In this document: one piece after another, positions 32,190 through 44,839 of the stretch
Numbering within the stretch: the stretch's first letter is position 1
Layout: each line of letters begins with the position of its first letter
NCBI RefSeq assembly: GCF_902459505.1
Contig: NC_047088.1
Coordinates: 28,514,730 to 28,578,729, forward strand
Length of the DNA: 64,000 nt
Source: Geotrypetes seraphini
Lineage: Eukaryota > Chordata > Amphibia > Gymnophiona > Dermophiidae
Direction of reading: 5' to 3'
Translations under genes and position numbers: made by a program
The notes under the pieces: model-generated
Seen by the model: the letters and a program-made list of their open reading frames with translations, nothing else
Told to the model about the DNA's origin: nothing
Database searches by the model: none

Positions 32190-33124
32190 TACTCAAATAT
32201 AAACAGATATTTGGATTAAAAGAAATGGCTCTGAAATTGGGGGGTGGGGGGTGCATCTGTTTATATTTGAGTCTTCTCCCTTCACCACAGGCCCTCTAAC
32301 TGGCAGACTTTTGCTGTCACTTCAGCACATGCCAGCACTCCCTCCATCAGCTTTGGCAGCTAGCATTCCCTCCCTCCCAAGTGAGAGTAACTCCCAGGCC
32401 TACCGTGATTTCCTGGTGGTCTAGAGGCACAGTGGGACAGGAGCGATTCCCATTCTTTCTCCACAGTAAAAATGGCTGCTGAAAGTCTCAGTGGCCAGTT
32501 TTACTGCAGAGAAAGAATGGGCAGGAACGGGTGGGAACAGCTCCTGTCCCAACGTGCTGCTATACTACCAGAAATCATAGTAGAGCTGGAAAGGGTTACT
32601 TTCAGTAAGGAGGAAGGAGGGAACTCTAGCTGCCAGCCTGGTAGGGGCATAGGCACATGCTGATAACAGCAGCAAAATCTTGCGATGGCAGTGGAAAACT
32701 ATCACGAGAGAGGGTGGTAGGGCACCACAGGGAAGGTAGGAGGAATGGTATACCATATAGACTATATAGGATGAGATTTTTGGGCTAAAATAAATGGGTC
32801 ATTACCCAGCGACCACCCTAAACTTGCTGCAGGCCTCTGCTGGCGTGCCATATGACCTGGTAGGCCGGGACAGGAGGGATGCCTCCTGTCTCCCGATCCG
32901 GCTGCTTCTAAAAAAAATTTTTTAACCCCCAGATACCTTTTTTTCACTTTCCTGGTAATTCAGTGGTGTATAAGCAGGAGCGAGCTCTCTGTGCTCCTGT
33001 TTCGCGCTAAGCCCCTCCCTCATATCTCATGGCACAGCCAGCCAGCCAGCACACAGAGGCAAGCTTTTTGAGCTCCTGAATGGCTGCCGCCAGTTCTCAC
33101 AGGACCCTTTAAATATTCACATCA

Positions 33125-33335
33125 GGGGAGGTGGGGGGTTGATAGGTTAATGAATTTTGAATAATTGATATGGATGATTATAGATATTTTATATATGGGC
33201 ATTGTGATTGTTTAGGGGGGATTAATTCTGTAATGGATATTATAAGAATATTAAGCATGATATTTGAATATAAAATGTTGTATTTACTGTTACACTTATT
33301 GTAAGTATTGAAAATAATAAAGAAGTGGGGGGGGG
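33125..33335 (+). mobile_element. L1 3' UTR fragment
   Basis: GTTGTATTTACTGTTACACTTATTGTAAGTATTGAAAATAATAAAG resembles the 3' end of the L1 at 59364-62031 (GTGTTGTATTGAAAGTATGA.., ACACTTATTGTC.., AATAAAG). It ends in AATAAAG followed by a G/A run. It is flanked by inverted text (GAATGGCTGCCGCCAG / CTGGCAGCAGCCATTC), so it may sit in the centre of a palindromic element. Confidence 0.45.
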
Positions 33336-36300
33336 AAAAGAAAACTGGCAGCAGCCATTCAGGGAGCAGCGCAAGGCTGGAGTTTGAAAAGCTCGCTTCT
33401 GCATGCTGGCCAGGTGCGCCACTTGCCGTGAGATCTGAGGGAGGGGGCTCAGTGCAGGGGAAGAGCACAGAAAGCACAGTTACTTACCATAACAGTTGTT
33501 ATCCAGGGACAGCAGGCAGATATACTCAACAGTGACATCACCAACAGAGCCCTGCAGCAGACAGCCTCGAAAGCAGACTTGCTTGAAGATCTTTGTAAGA
33601 GCTTCCGAATGCTGCACTGCGCAAGTGCCTTCCCGCCCGAGTTAGGGCGTGCATCTCCTGTGAGGAACCTCAGTTCAGATACCTAGCTAAGAAACCAACC
33701 AGGGGAGGAGGGTGGGTTGTGAGAATATCTGCCTGCTGTCCCTGGATAACTGTTACGGTAAGTAACTGTGCTTTATCCCAGGCCAAGCAGGCAGCATATT
33801 CTCAACAGTGGGTGACCTCCAAGCTAAGCATAATGGAATGGAGGGAGAGATGGCAAGTTAAGAAAAAAGATTTTGCAAAACAGATTGGCCAAAATGGCCA
33901 TCCCTTCTGGATAAAGTATCCAGACAGTAATGAAAGGTGAATGTATGAACCGAAGACCCAGTGGCAGCCTTGCAGATTTCCTCAATAGGAGTTGATCTGA
34001 GGAAAGCTACAGACACTGCCATAGCTCTAACTCTGTGGCCCGTGACTCAACCCTGCAGAGGGAGACCAGCCTGAGCATAGCAGAAAGAGATGTAAGCAGC
34101 CATCCAGTTGGAGATGGTTTGCTTCGAGACAGAATGCCCCAACTTATTTGGATCGAAGGAGATGAAAAGTTGTGGGGCTGTTCTGTGAGGTTGAGTGCAT
34201 TGCAAGTAGAAAGCCAAGGCACGCTTGCAGTCCAAAGTATGGAGTGCCACTTCTCCAGGGTGAGAATGAGGCTTTGGAAAAAAACACTAGAATAACAATA
34301 GATTGATTGATGTGAAATTCTGAAACAACTTTAGGTAAGAATTTTGGATGAGTACAGAGGACCACTTTGTCATGGTCGAAAACTGTGAAAGGTGGATCCG
34401 CAACTAAAGCTTGTAATTCACTGACCCTTCGAGCAGACGTGAGGGCAATCAGGAAAACTACTTTCCAAGTAAGGTACTTGAGATGAGCCTTATCAATTGG
34501 TTCAAAGGGAGGTTTCAACAATTGAACCAAGACAACATTGAGATTCCAGACCACTGGCGATGGTTTAAGTGGTGGATGAACATTAAAAAGTCCTTCCATA
34601 AAGCGGGAAACCACAGGATGTGCAGACAAAGGTTTCCCATCAAGAGGCTGATGAAAAGCAGCAATTGCACTGAGATGGACTTGGATAGATGTAGACTGAA
34701 GTCCAGATTGTGATAAGTGAAGTAAATAATCCAAAACAGAAGCCAAGGAGATAGACATTGGCTCCATATGGCGAGTGGAACACCAAGCAGAAAATCTAGT
34801 CCATTTCTGGCCATAACACTGCCGAGTGGATGGCTTTCTGGAAGCTACCAAAATATCTTGTACAGACTGAGAGAACTGTAGAGTCTGTTAGGTTGAAAGG
34901 TACCAAGCTGTTAAATGTAGAGACGGCAGGTTGGGATGTAGCAAGGATCCTTGACTCTTGAGTAAGTAGAGAGGGAAAAACTGGTAGAAGCAGAGGCTCC
35001 CTGGTGCTGAGTTGAAATAGAAGTGAGTACCATGGTTGTCTGGGCCACCGAGGAGCTATCAGAATCATGGTGGCATGTTCTGGCTTGAGTTTGACAAGTC
35101 TTGAGAATCAGAGGGAATGGAGGGAAGGATAGAGAAAGTGACCCGTCCAATCCAGGAGAAAAGCATCTGCCGCAAGACGCTGGGGAGAGTATATTTGAGA
35201 GCAGAACTGAGGCAGCTTGTTGTTGAGGGGAGATGCAAAGAGGTTTGAGGGGTCCCCCACTGAGCAAACACCTGACGTAGAGGTGAGGAATTGAGTGTCC
35301 ATTCGTGAGGTTGCAGAAGACGACTCAATTTGTCCGCCAGACAGTTGTGCTGACCTTGAATATATGCAGCTCTGAGAAAGATGTTCTGATGGATTGCCCA
35401 ATCCCAGAGCTTCTTGACAAAGGGAGCGAGATCCCGTACCTCCGTTTGTTGACATAGTACATGGCGACTTGGTTGTCCGTCCAGACAACGAATACGTTGT
35501 CGTGAAGGTGTTGAAAAGCTTTGAGAGCATTGAAAATCACTCGGAGTTCCAACAGATTGATGTGACAAAGACTGTCCGCAGGAGTCCAATGACCTTGGGT
35601 ACGGAATCCGTCGAGATGGGCTCCCCATGCGTAGGTTGACGAGTCTGTTGTGAGAACCTTCTGATGAGGGAGATTGTGGAACAGCAAACCTCTGGAAAGG
35701 TTGGAAGAGAGCATCCACCAGTGGAGAGACTGCTTCAACGAAGGAGTTACTGTAATTTGTTGAGAAAGCGGGTCGGTAGCTTGTTGCCACCGAGATGCCA
35801 GGGTCCACTGAGGCACGCGAAGGTGAAGTCTGGCAAAAGGAGTCATGTGAACTGTAGAAGCCATGTGACTGAGCAGAACCATCATTTGTCTTGCTGAAAT
35901 TGATGTGAGATGAGATACTTGGTGGAAAAGGCGAATGAGGGTATCCCAACGTGGTGGAGGTAGAATCGCTCCGAGCTGGACAGTGTCTAGAGTGGCCCCA
36001 ATGAATTGGAGAGACTGAGATGGGGTCAGCTGGGATTTTGGAAAGTTGACTTCGAACCCCAGACTTTGGAGGAACAGAATAGGCTGTTGGGTCACTGCAA
36101 TAACTCCTTGTAGAGAGGGGGCCTTGATAAGCCAGTCGTCCAGGTATGGAAAAACTTGAAAACCCTGGGCACGGAGGGCTGCAGCCACCACCACCAGACA
36201 TTTCGTGAAGACTCTGGGGTATGAGGCGAGTCCGAAAGGAAGAACTCTATATTGTAGATGAAGATTCCCCACCCTGAATCGAAGATATTTGCGAGAGGCT

Positions 36301-36387
36301 GGATGAATCGGGATACGAGTGTAAGCCTCTTTGAGATCCAGAGAGCATAGCCAATCTCCCTGATCCATCAGGGAATATAAGGTTGGT

Positions 36388-39300
36388 AAAGCAATGTTAC
36401 TTACCGTAACAGTTGTTATCCAGGGACAGCAGGCAGCTATTCTCACTAGTGGGTGATGTCATCCGACAGAGCCCCGATACGGACATCTTGCAAGCATGTC
36501 TTGCTTGAAGAAACTCAGAAGTTTCGAGATGCCCGCACCGTGCGTGCGCCAGTGCCTTCCCGCCCGATGCTCTGGGCGTGTCTCCTCAGTTCAGGTAGCT
36601 AGCAGAGAAGCCAACCCAGGGGAGGTGGGTGGGACGTGAGAATAGCTGCCTGCTGTCCCTGGATAACAACTGTTACGGTAAGTAACATTGCTTTATCCCA
36701 GGACAAGCAGGCAGGTATTCTCACTAGTGGGTGACCTCCAAGTTAACCTCAATGGGATGGTGGGAGAGTTGGCAACTTAGGAGAATAAATTTTGTAACAC
36801 TGTTTGGCCAAACTGTCCATCCCTTCTGGAGAAAGTATCCAGACAATAATGAGAGGTGAATGTATGAACCGAGGACCAAGTGGCAGCCTTACAAATCTCC
36901 TCAATCGGTGTCGATCTGAGGAAGGCTACAGAGGCTGCCATTGCTCTGACCTTATGGGCTGTGACCTTACAGGGAAGGGGTAATCCAGCCTGGGCATAGC
37001 AGAAAGAGATACAAGCCGCCATCCAGTTGGAGATGGTGCGCTTCGATACAGGGCGTCCCAACTTGTTTGGATCAAAGGAGACGAAAAGTTGAGGAGCAGT
37101 TCTGTGTGGTTTGGTGCGATCCAAGTAGAAAGCCAAAGCACATTTACAGTCCAGAGTGTGCAGAGCTGATTCTCCAGGATGAGAATGAGGCTTTGGAAAA
37201 AACACTGGAAACACGATGGATTGGTTGAGATGAAATTCAGAGACCACCTTAGGTAGGAATTTCGGATGAGTGCGGAGGACCACCTTGTCATGATGGAAAA
37301 CAGTGAAAGGTGGGTCCGCCACCAAGGCCTGAAGCTCACTGACCCTTCGAGCAGATGTGAGGGCCACCAGAAAAACCACTTTCCAAGTGAGAAACTTTAG
37401 TGGAGCCTTGCTCAGAGGCTCAAAAGGAGGTTTCATAAGCTGAGAAAGGACAACATTGAGATCCCAAACCACTGGAGGCGGTTTGAGAGGAGGATTGACA
37501 TGAAAAAGTCCTTTCATAAATCTGGAAACCACAGGATGAGAAGAGAGAGGTTTCCCTTGTAGAGGCTGATGGAAAGCCGCAATAGCACTCAGGTGGACTC
37601 GTATAGATGTCGACTTGAGACCGGACTGAGACAGGTGTAGAAGATAATCCAACACAGAGGATAGGGAGGCTCGCTGAGGCTCCTTAGAATTGGAAACACA
37701 CCATGAAGAAAATCTAGTCCATTTCTGGGAGTAGTATTGACGAGTAGCAGGCTTCCTGGAAGCCTCCAAGACATCCCCTCACCGCCTGGGAAAACTGGTG
37801 GGGAGTTATGTTGAGAGGAACCAAGCTGTCAGGTGGAGAGACTGCAGATTGGGATGAAGTAGAGATCCCTGATGCTGAGTAAGCAGTGAAGGAAACACTG
37901 GAAGAAGGAATGGCTCCCTGCTGCTGAGTTGAAGTAGAAGGGAGAACCAAGGTTGCCTGGGCCACCGAGGAGCTATTAGAATCATGGTGGCTTGGTCTGA
38001 TTTCAACTTGACCAGAGTCTTCTGAATGAGAGGAAATGGAGGAAACGCATACAGAAATCGATTCCCCCAATCCAGCAGAAATGCATCTGCCTCGAGTCGA
38101 TGAGGAGTGTAGATCCTGGAGCAAAACTGAGGCAGCTTGAAGTTGTGGGGAGCCGCAAAGAGGTCTATTTGAGGCATCCCCCAATGTGCAAATATCTGAT
38201 GAAGGGGGTTGGAATGGAGAGTCCATTCGTGAGGCTGGAGGAGACGACTTAAGTTGTCTGCCAAGACATTGTCCTTCCCCTGAATGTAGACAGCCTTGAG
38301 GAAGACATTGTGGCGAACTGCCCAATCCCAGACTCTGAGAGCTTCCTGGCAGAGGGAGGCTGATCCCGTACCCCCCTGCTTGTTCACATAATACATGGCG
38401 ACCTGGTTGTCTGTACGGATGAGGACCACCATGTCGTGAAGCAGATGTTGAAAAGCTTGAAGAGCATAGAAGATGGCTCTGAGCTCCAGAAGATTGATCT
38501 GATGGAGGCGGTCCGCACTGGTCCAGAATCCCTGAGTGCGAAGCCCATCCAGTTGAGCCCCCCAGGCATAGGTCGAGGAATCGGTTGTGAGAACCTTCTG
38601 ATGAGGAGGAGTGTGAAACAGCAAACCTCTGGATAGATTCGAAGAGGTCATCCACCAAAGTAGAGACTGCCGAAGAGCAGGAGTGACTATGATGTGTCGA
38701 GTCAACGGGTCTGACACTTGAGTCCATTGAGAAGCTAGGGTCCACTGAGGAATTCTGAGATGGAGCCTGGCAAAGGGTGTCACATGAACTGTAGAGGCCA
38801 TGTGGCCCAGGAGGACCATCATGTGTCTCGCTGAGATGGACTGGCGAGAAGACACAGACTGGCAGAGACGAAGAAGAGCATCCATGCGCTGAGGAGGAAA
38901 GAATGCTCGAAGCTGAATGGTGTCCAGTACCGCCCCGATGAAGGGAAGGAACTGGGTAGGTTGCAGATGAGATTTGGGAAAATTGATCTCGAAGCCCAGG
39001 CTCTGCAGGAAGCAGATCGTTGTCAAGGTCGCCAAAATGACCTTTGGAGCCGACGGGGCCTTGATGAGCCAGTCGTCGAGGTATGGAAATACCTGAAGAC
39101 CCTTGTTCCGGAGTGCAGCGGCCACCACCACCAGACACTTCGTGAAGACTCTGGGAGACGAGGACAGGCCAAACGGAAGCACCCGATACTGCAGATGTAG
39201 ATGTCCCACCCGAAATCTGAGGAACTTGCGGGAGGCCGGATGAATGGGAATATGAGTGTAGGCCTCCTTGAGATCCAGAGATCATAACCAGTCGTTCTGC

Positions 39301-42300
39301 TCGAGGAGAGGGTAGAGAGAAGCAAGTGTCAGCATGCGAAACCTCTCTCTGACTAGGAATTTGTTGAGGGCCCTGAGGTCCAAAATGGGTCGCAGGTCGC
39401 CCGTCTTCTTCGGAACAAGGAAGTACCGGGAGTAAAACCCCTGGTTCAGTTGGTCCGTCGGGACCGGCTCCACGGCACGAAGCTGGAGCAAAGCCTGAGC
39501 TTCCTGGAGAAGAAGGGCGGTCTGAGTCAAGTTGGAAGGATACTTGGAGGGTGGTCCGGAGGGACCCGATGGAAATGAAGAGAGTATCTTTCCTTGATGA
39601 TAGTAAGGACCCAGAGGTCGGTTGTTATGGCCTCCCAGCGATGATAAAAATGATGGAGGCGCCCTCCGATGGGAAAAACAGGGGGAGGCAGAACGAGGCT
39701 GGTTATGCCCTCGACAAGACAGTCAAAAAGGCTGAGTGGTCTTAGGGACAGCAGGCGACTGAGCCTTAGGCTGACCCTTCTGGGGAGGCTGACGCTTCGC
39801 CGGTTGCCTCGCAGGAGGAGTTTGCCTCGGCTGATAACGCCTCTGATAAATCAACGGCGGACGAGAAGGTCGAGACTGCTGAGGCTTAGGCTTCGGCCGA
39901 AGGATAGATTGGAAGGACTTTTCGTGGTCAGACAACTTCTTCGTGACAGTCTCGATGGATTCGTCAAAAAGGTCCGCCCCAGCACACGGGATGTTCGCCA
40001 GGCGGTCCTGAAGATTCGGGTCCATATCAATGGTCCGCAACCAGGCCAACCGGCGCATCGCCACCGAGCAGGCCGCCGCTCAGGCGGAGAGCTCGAACGC
40101 ATCATAGGCAGATTGCATTAACTGAAGCCAAAGTTGGGACAGCGAAGCAACCACTTCCTCAAACTCAAACCTAGCCTGGGATTCGATGTATGGTGTGAAC
40201 TTCCGAAGCACAGGTAGAAAAAATTCCAAGTAGGCTGAAAAGTGGAAATTGTAATTCAGGACTCGAGATGCCATCATCGAATTCTGATAGATGCGTCGAC
40301 CAAACTTATCCATGGTTCTGCCCTCGCGGCCCGGAGGCACTGAAGCATAGACCTGGCCAGGATGAGACCGCTTGAGCGAGGATTCGACCAGGAGGGACTG
40401 GTGAGAAAGCTGAGGACCCTCGAAGCCCTTATGATGCACCATGCGGTACTGCGCATCCAATTTGCCAGGGACCACAGGGATAGAGTAAGGAGACTCGAAG
40501 CATCGCATGAAGGTCTGGTCGAGGAGCTTGTGCAGGGGAAGCCGCAAGGACTCTGCCGGAGGACGAGGCAAGTGCATGGTATCGAGGTACTCTTTGGAAT
40601 ATCGAGACCCAGCATCGAGAGTAATGTCCATGTCATCCGCCATCTGCCTGAGGAACGATGAAAAGGACAGTTGGTCTGCCGTCGCCGGTCTTCGAGACGG
40701 ACTAGAAGAAGAAGCTTCAGGCTCCAGAGAGGCCTGCAAGCAACAGGGCGAGTAGAAAACTTCGGGGTCCTCGAACTCCGGGCCCGGAGGAGGAGACCCA
40801 GTCGAAGCAGCATACCCCAACCGAGGCAATTTCTTCTGAGGCGAGACGGTCGAGTGTCGCGAGGAATGCTTCGAAGAATGTCTGGATCGATGCCCCTCCC
40901 GATGCCTGGAAGGGGATCGAGCCCATCTGTGAGAAACTGGGTCAGATGCCTCCAAAGAGCAGATTGGACTCGATGCCGTCGATCGCAGAGGCGGAAGAGT
41001 CGGAGGCTCCCCCGACGCTGCCCAGGTTTGATAGGGGGTTCAGAAGAACTCGTCCTGCTTCCTGCTATGCCCAGGACTGGGTGGCCCCGAAGGTGGACGC
41101 CACACTGAGTCATGGGGCGGGGTAATCGGTTCCAAGGGAGGCAGGTCACTAAATGAGGCTTTCCTCGAAGGGATGGGCTCCAAGGGAGGCATATCACTAA
41201 GGGAGGCCCTCTTCGAGGAAATTGGTTCCAAAGGAGGTACAGCGCTAACAGAGGACCTCCTCGAGGACCCGGACACCGCTCGCCGCTCCTCCTCGCCGAG
41301 TAACGAAGTAGTACGGCGAGGAGGAGAGGGCGGACCGCCCCTCGAAGCCGAAGCTGGAAGGTCACCTTGGATGGTGGCAATCAGCCGAGGCCCCATGGTC
41401 TGCATGAGCTCGACGAACTGAGCCTCCAGGATGGACTGCAACGAAGCCGATATGGAGGGATCCGCACCAAAAGGGGGCCCTTCCGCACGGTCTCCGCGCT
41501 CTTTGGGTGCTACGTGCTTCTGCTTGCCAGTCTTCGGCACCTTGAGCACCACCGGAGGAACTGTCGGGGTCGATACCTGCTCCGAGGAGACGGATGAAGG
41601 CACCGGCGCCGAAGCCGAAACCGGTGTGAACGACGCCGGTTTCAGGAGGCCCGAAGCAGCCGGGGAGGCAGAGGGCTTCGCAGAAGGAGTCGAAGCACCT
41701 GTCGATGTCGAAGCTGCAGGATCCGATGAAGCTTCCATCTTGAACATGGACTCCCACAACAGACAGCGGCGCTTAAATGCTCTTGCCGTCAGAGTGGAGC
41801 AAGGCCGGCACGATTTCGGGAAGTGATCCGGTCCCAGACACTGTAAGCAGCGTCGATGAGGGTCCGTGAGCGAAATCGCGCGCTGGCACTTGCTACACTT
41901 TTTAAAACCGGTGATCGGCCGGGACATAGGCCGGAAAAGCTCCGCTGCAAGGTCGAAGGCGCGGGGCCCCAGCCACGCGGCCGACTCGGTATCGGAAGGA
42001 AAAATTTTTTTTTTTTTTTTGAAAAAGAAATCAAAGAAAGAAATAAATGCACAGGAGAGCCAAAAGAACTCAACCCGCAGCAGAAAAGAAGGCAAAAAAA
42101 GAGATTAAATGGGCGCAAATTGAAGATAGACTTCTCAGCTCCGCGGAAGAAAAAGAACTGAGGAGACACGCCCGGAGCATCGGGCGGGAAGGCACTGGCA
42201 TCTCGAAACTTCTGAGTTTCTTCAAGCAAGACATGCTTGCAAGATGTCCGTATCGGGGCTCTGTCGGATGACATCACCCACTAGTGAGAATACCTGCCTG

Positions 42301-42316
42301 CTTGTCCTGGGATAAA
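36388..42316 (-). mobile_element. DIRS-type retrotransposon, element C, nearly whole, nested in element B
   Basis: Treated as a fossil. On the - strand: 5' terminal repeat (~42120-42316); gag-like region (~41.95-39.7 kb; CSKCQRAISLTDPHRRCLQC); reverse transcriptase (~39.5-38.7 kb; ILDLRALNKFLVRERFRML, YLDDWLIKAPSAP); RNase H (~38.6-38.2 kb; VLTTDSSTYAWGAQL, RTDNQVAMYYVNKQGG); tyrosine recombinase (~37.8-36.8 kb; RKPATRQYYSQKWTRFSSW, RRVSELQALV, HKVRAMAASVAF, HTFTSHYCLD); ICR (~36650-36735); 3' terminal repeat (36388-~36650). The domains read with only a few breaks. Nesting shows C moved after B. It is probably the youngest of the three. Confidence 0.88.
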
Positions 42317-43164
42317 GATAGCATCCAAAACTTCTGACTAGAAATTGGTTGAAGGCTCCGAGGTCCAGAATGGGTCACAAATCCCCTGTCTTCTTTGGGA
42401 CTAGAAAATAACGTAAATAAAAGCCCATGTCCTGTTGGTTTAGAGGAACCTCTTCAACAGCTCAAAGGCGAAGAAGAGCTTGAGCTTCCTGAAGAAGGGG
42501 AAGTTGTGACGAATTGGAAGGACACTCTCTTGGAGGGCGATCTGGAGGCACCTGAAGAAAGTGAAGTGAGTATCCCTCCCGAAGGATGGTGATAACCCAG
42601 AGATCTGAGGTGATCATCTCCCACTGGTGATAAAAATGGTGAAGACGACCTCCTATGGGCAGAAGAGAATTTTGATGCAGGGAGGTTGGCATGCTGAGAA
42701 TGGGAATGTCAAAAAGACTGAGCTAGTTTAGTCACAGCAGGAGTCTGAGCCTTCTGCTGTTGTTGTGGAGGCCTACTAGGTGGAGGCCTGGAGAAAGCTG
42801 GTGTCTTTTTTGGGGGATAACGACGCAGTGGTTCCTTGTATGGCCGAGCAGGAGGAGTCTTAGGCGCTTTGTAGCAGCTTCAACGTAATCATCAGAGTTC
42901 ATTCCCCTGGCAAGGCAAGTTGGCTAGACGGTCCTGGAGATTGGGATCCATATCAACAATGCGGAGCCAGGCAAGACAGCGCATGGCTACTGCAAAGGCC
43001 GAAACTCTAGAAGAGCGCTCAAAAGCATCGTATGTGGCTTGCAACATGAAGAGGCGAAGTTGAGACAGAGTTCTGATGATCTGTTTGAATTCTGGAAGAC
43101 TTTGTTCCTCAAGAGCCGGGTAGAATTTAGGCAGTAATTTGAGGAAATGGTTGAAATAAGCCGT

Positions 43165-44839
43165 GAAAATGTAGTTATAAGATGGAAAGATTCGGAACCC
43201 GATCCAAGATGGCCGCGGTCGTGGTCTGCTGAACGCCGTCGGCAAACCTTACTTCTTAAAAACTTACTTCTACAGCGTTGGTGCTGCAGAGTTTTTGTCA
43301 TGCCGAAGAGAAGGGGAAAGGGAGCTTCTTCGGCCTCACGGCGTCCCGGAATAGCCTCCTCCGGTAATATTGAGGAGTTGCTGCGGCGGATGCAGGGCGT
43401 CATCGGAGCGTCAGTATCGCCCCCGGCTGAGACGCTTCCTGATGACAGACTGGAGGTGTCTCCTCGGGCTCACGAGATCACATTGAGCCCCGACGCACGA
43501 ATCCCTCCTCCTAACCCTCGAGCCGCTAGCTCCCCGGGAGTGGGGAGGCAGCCGGAAGTCGGCTTGGGCCCCCTCCCAGAGGCTGTGGGGAACGGCGAGA
43601 AGAACATCGACTCAGGCTCACAGGGTTCACAGTTGAGCCTGAGTGTACACGATGAGATTTCCATCTCAGAATCAACCCCGACACAGGAGATACGGAGAGG
43701 AGAAGGTCCCTCAGTTGGTGAGCCTAACTTATCACTATTAAACTTGCAGACATTCAATATAGTGAAACCCCAAGAAGTTACATTGGAGGCTTTGTGGGAT
43801 CTGATTGCTAATTTAACTAAGACAGTAAATACTAATCATCTTCAAATAGAGGGAAAAATAAAAATTCAAGAGAAAGAAGTTTTTCAGATAAAACAAGACT
43901 TGGGAGAATCCAAATTAGATATTCAAAGTATTAAAGATCAACTTAAATCTTCCAAATTGCTTCAGGACACTTTAATTAAGGATAATATAAATTTAAGAAG
44001 AAAGATAGAGACATTTGAAAATTTCTCTAGGAATAATAATTTAAGACTGATTAATTTTCCACGGATCTCGACAGTGACTCCAAGAGAAATGTTAAAAAGG
44101 TATATGTTGGAGATATTGGAAGTATCGGAAGATTTATTGCCTCCTTTCACCCAGGTCTATTATCTACCTAATAAAACTCAAGATCTTCAAGAAGAAAAAA
44201 TGAAGGGACCAATTGATGTATCAGCTTTGCTTGAATTATCTGATAAAGAAGTTGTAACATCTGCTACATTGATTGTGACCTTGGCTATTACGATGGATAA
44301 GAATTGGCTTCTGAGACTATTCTTTAAAAATAAAGAGAAAAAAGTTTCTTGATTTAAAAATACAGATGTTCCCAGACTTGGCAAGAGATACACAAAGACG
44401 TAGAAAGGAGTTTCTATTACTAAAACCTGGTGTTTTGGCTCTAGGGGGAACTTTTTATCTTCGTCATCCCTGCAAGTTCATTACAATTCTCAGAAATATG
44501 TTTTCTTTGAGCCAAACCAGCTAACGGCCTTCCTCTCCTTGTCCCGCCTGGAGAAGGGGTAAGATTGAGGGCTTCAATAAATTAGATGCCTGAATATCAG
44601 TATACCATGTACAGCTTATCTTTAATGAATAGGTTTCTTTTAGTTCTGTTTAATATACATCATGGATCATAATTGTGGACTTGAGAGATTATACAAAAAA
44701 AAATTTTTTTTTTCTATGTAAATTTATGAGGTCTATTTCTTTGTTCATTTGATGTAATCACTTTCTGTACAAGATTCATCTTGAATTGTAAATTTGAAAT
44801 TTATAAATAAATAATAAAAAAAAGAAAATGTAGTTATAA
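43165..44839 (+). mobile_element. L1-derived ORF1-only (HAL1-like) element with 16-bp target duplication
   Basis: The element is 43181-44823. It begins with a GC-rich leader (GATCCAAGATGGCCGCGG), carries an L1-type ORF1, then a short 3' UTR ending ATAAATAAATAATAAAAAAA. No ORF2 sequence lies between ORF1 and the tail. Identical flanks GAAAATGTAGTTATAA (43165-43180 and 44824-44839) show target-primed insertion of a complete unit. This matches the 'half-L1' (HAL1) design known from mammals. It is inserted in the gag-like part of DIRS element B. Confidence 0.85.
43300..44352 (+). CDS. L1-type ORF1 protein, C-terminally frame-shifted
   Basis: 350 residues from ATG 43300. The N-terminus is basic (MPKRRGKG). 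Residues ~1-155 are a low-complexity Pro/Ser region. Residues ~165-240 form a coiled coil (IEGKIKIQEKEVFQIKQDLG.., trimer-forming in L1). The RRM starts about 246 (FSRNNNLRLINFPRI). The C-terminal domain is partly present (QVYYLPNKTQDL). A frame change near 44340 ends the frame early: the neighbouring frame continues with L1-like FPDLARDTQRRRKEFLLLKP and FSFEPNQLTAFLSLSRLEKG to about 44562. ORF1 binds nucleic acid and chaperones L1 RNA. This copy would give a protein lacking part of its C-terminal domain. Confidence 0.8.
   Translation: MPKRRGKGASSASRRPGIASSGNIEELLRRMQGVIGASVSPPAETLPDDRLEVSPRAHEITLSPDARIPPPNPRAASSPGVGRQPEVGLGPLPEAVGNGEKNIDSGSQGSQLSLSVHDEISISESTPTQEIRRGEGPSVGEPNLSLLNLQTFNIVKPQEVTLEALWDLIANLTKTVNTNHLQIEGKIKIQEKEVFQIKQDLGESKLDIQSIKDQLKSSKLLQDTLIKDNINLRRKIETFENFSRNNNLRLINFPRISTVTPREMLKRYMLEILEVSEDLLPPFTQVYYLPNKTQDLQEEKMKGPIDVSALLELSDKEVVTSATLIVTLAITMDKNWLLRLFFKNKEKKVS

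Noticed and set aside
32472-32947. Short frames around a GAA/GGG-rich stretch as small genes
   Set aside because: Overlapping frames on both strands with no motif, located in a probable palindromic DNA element.
43147-43299. Upstream in-frame extension of the L1-type ORF1
   Set aside because: It crosses the target-duplication border (43180/43181) into DIRS sequence and lacks an ATG; the true start is 43300.
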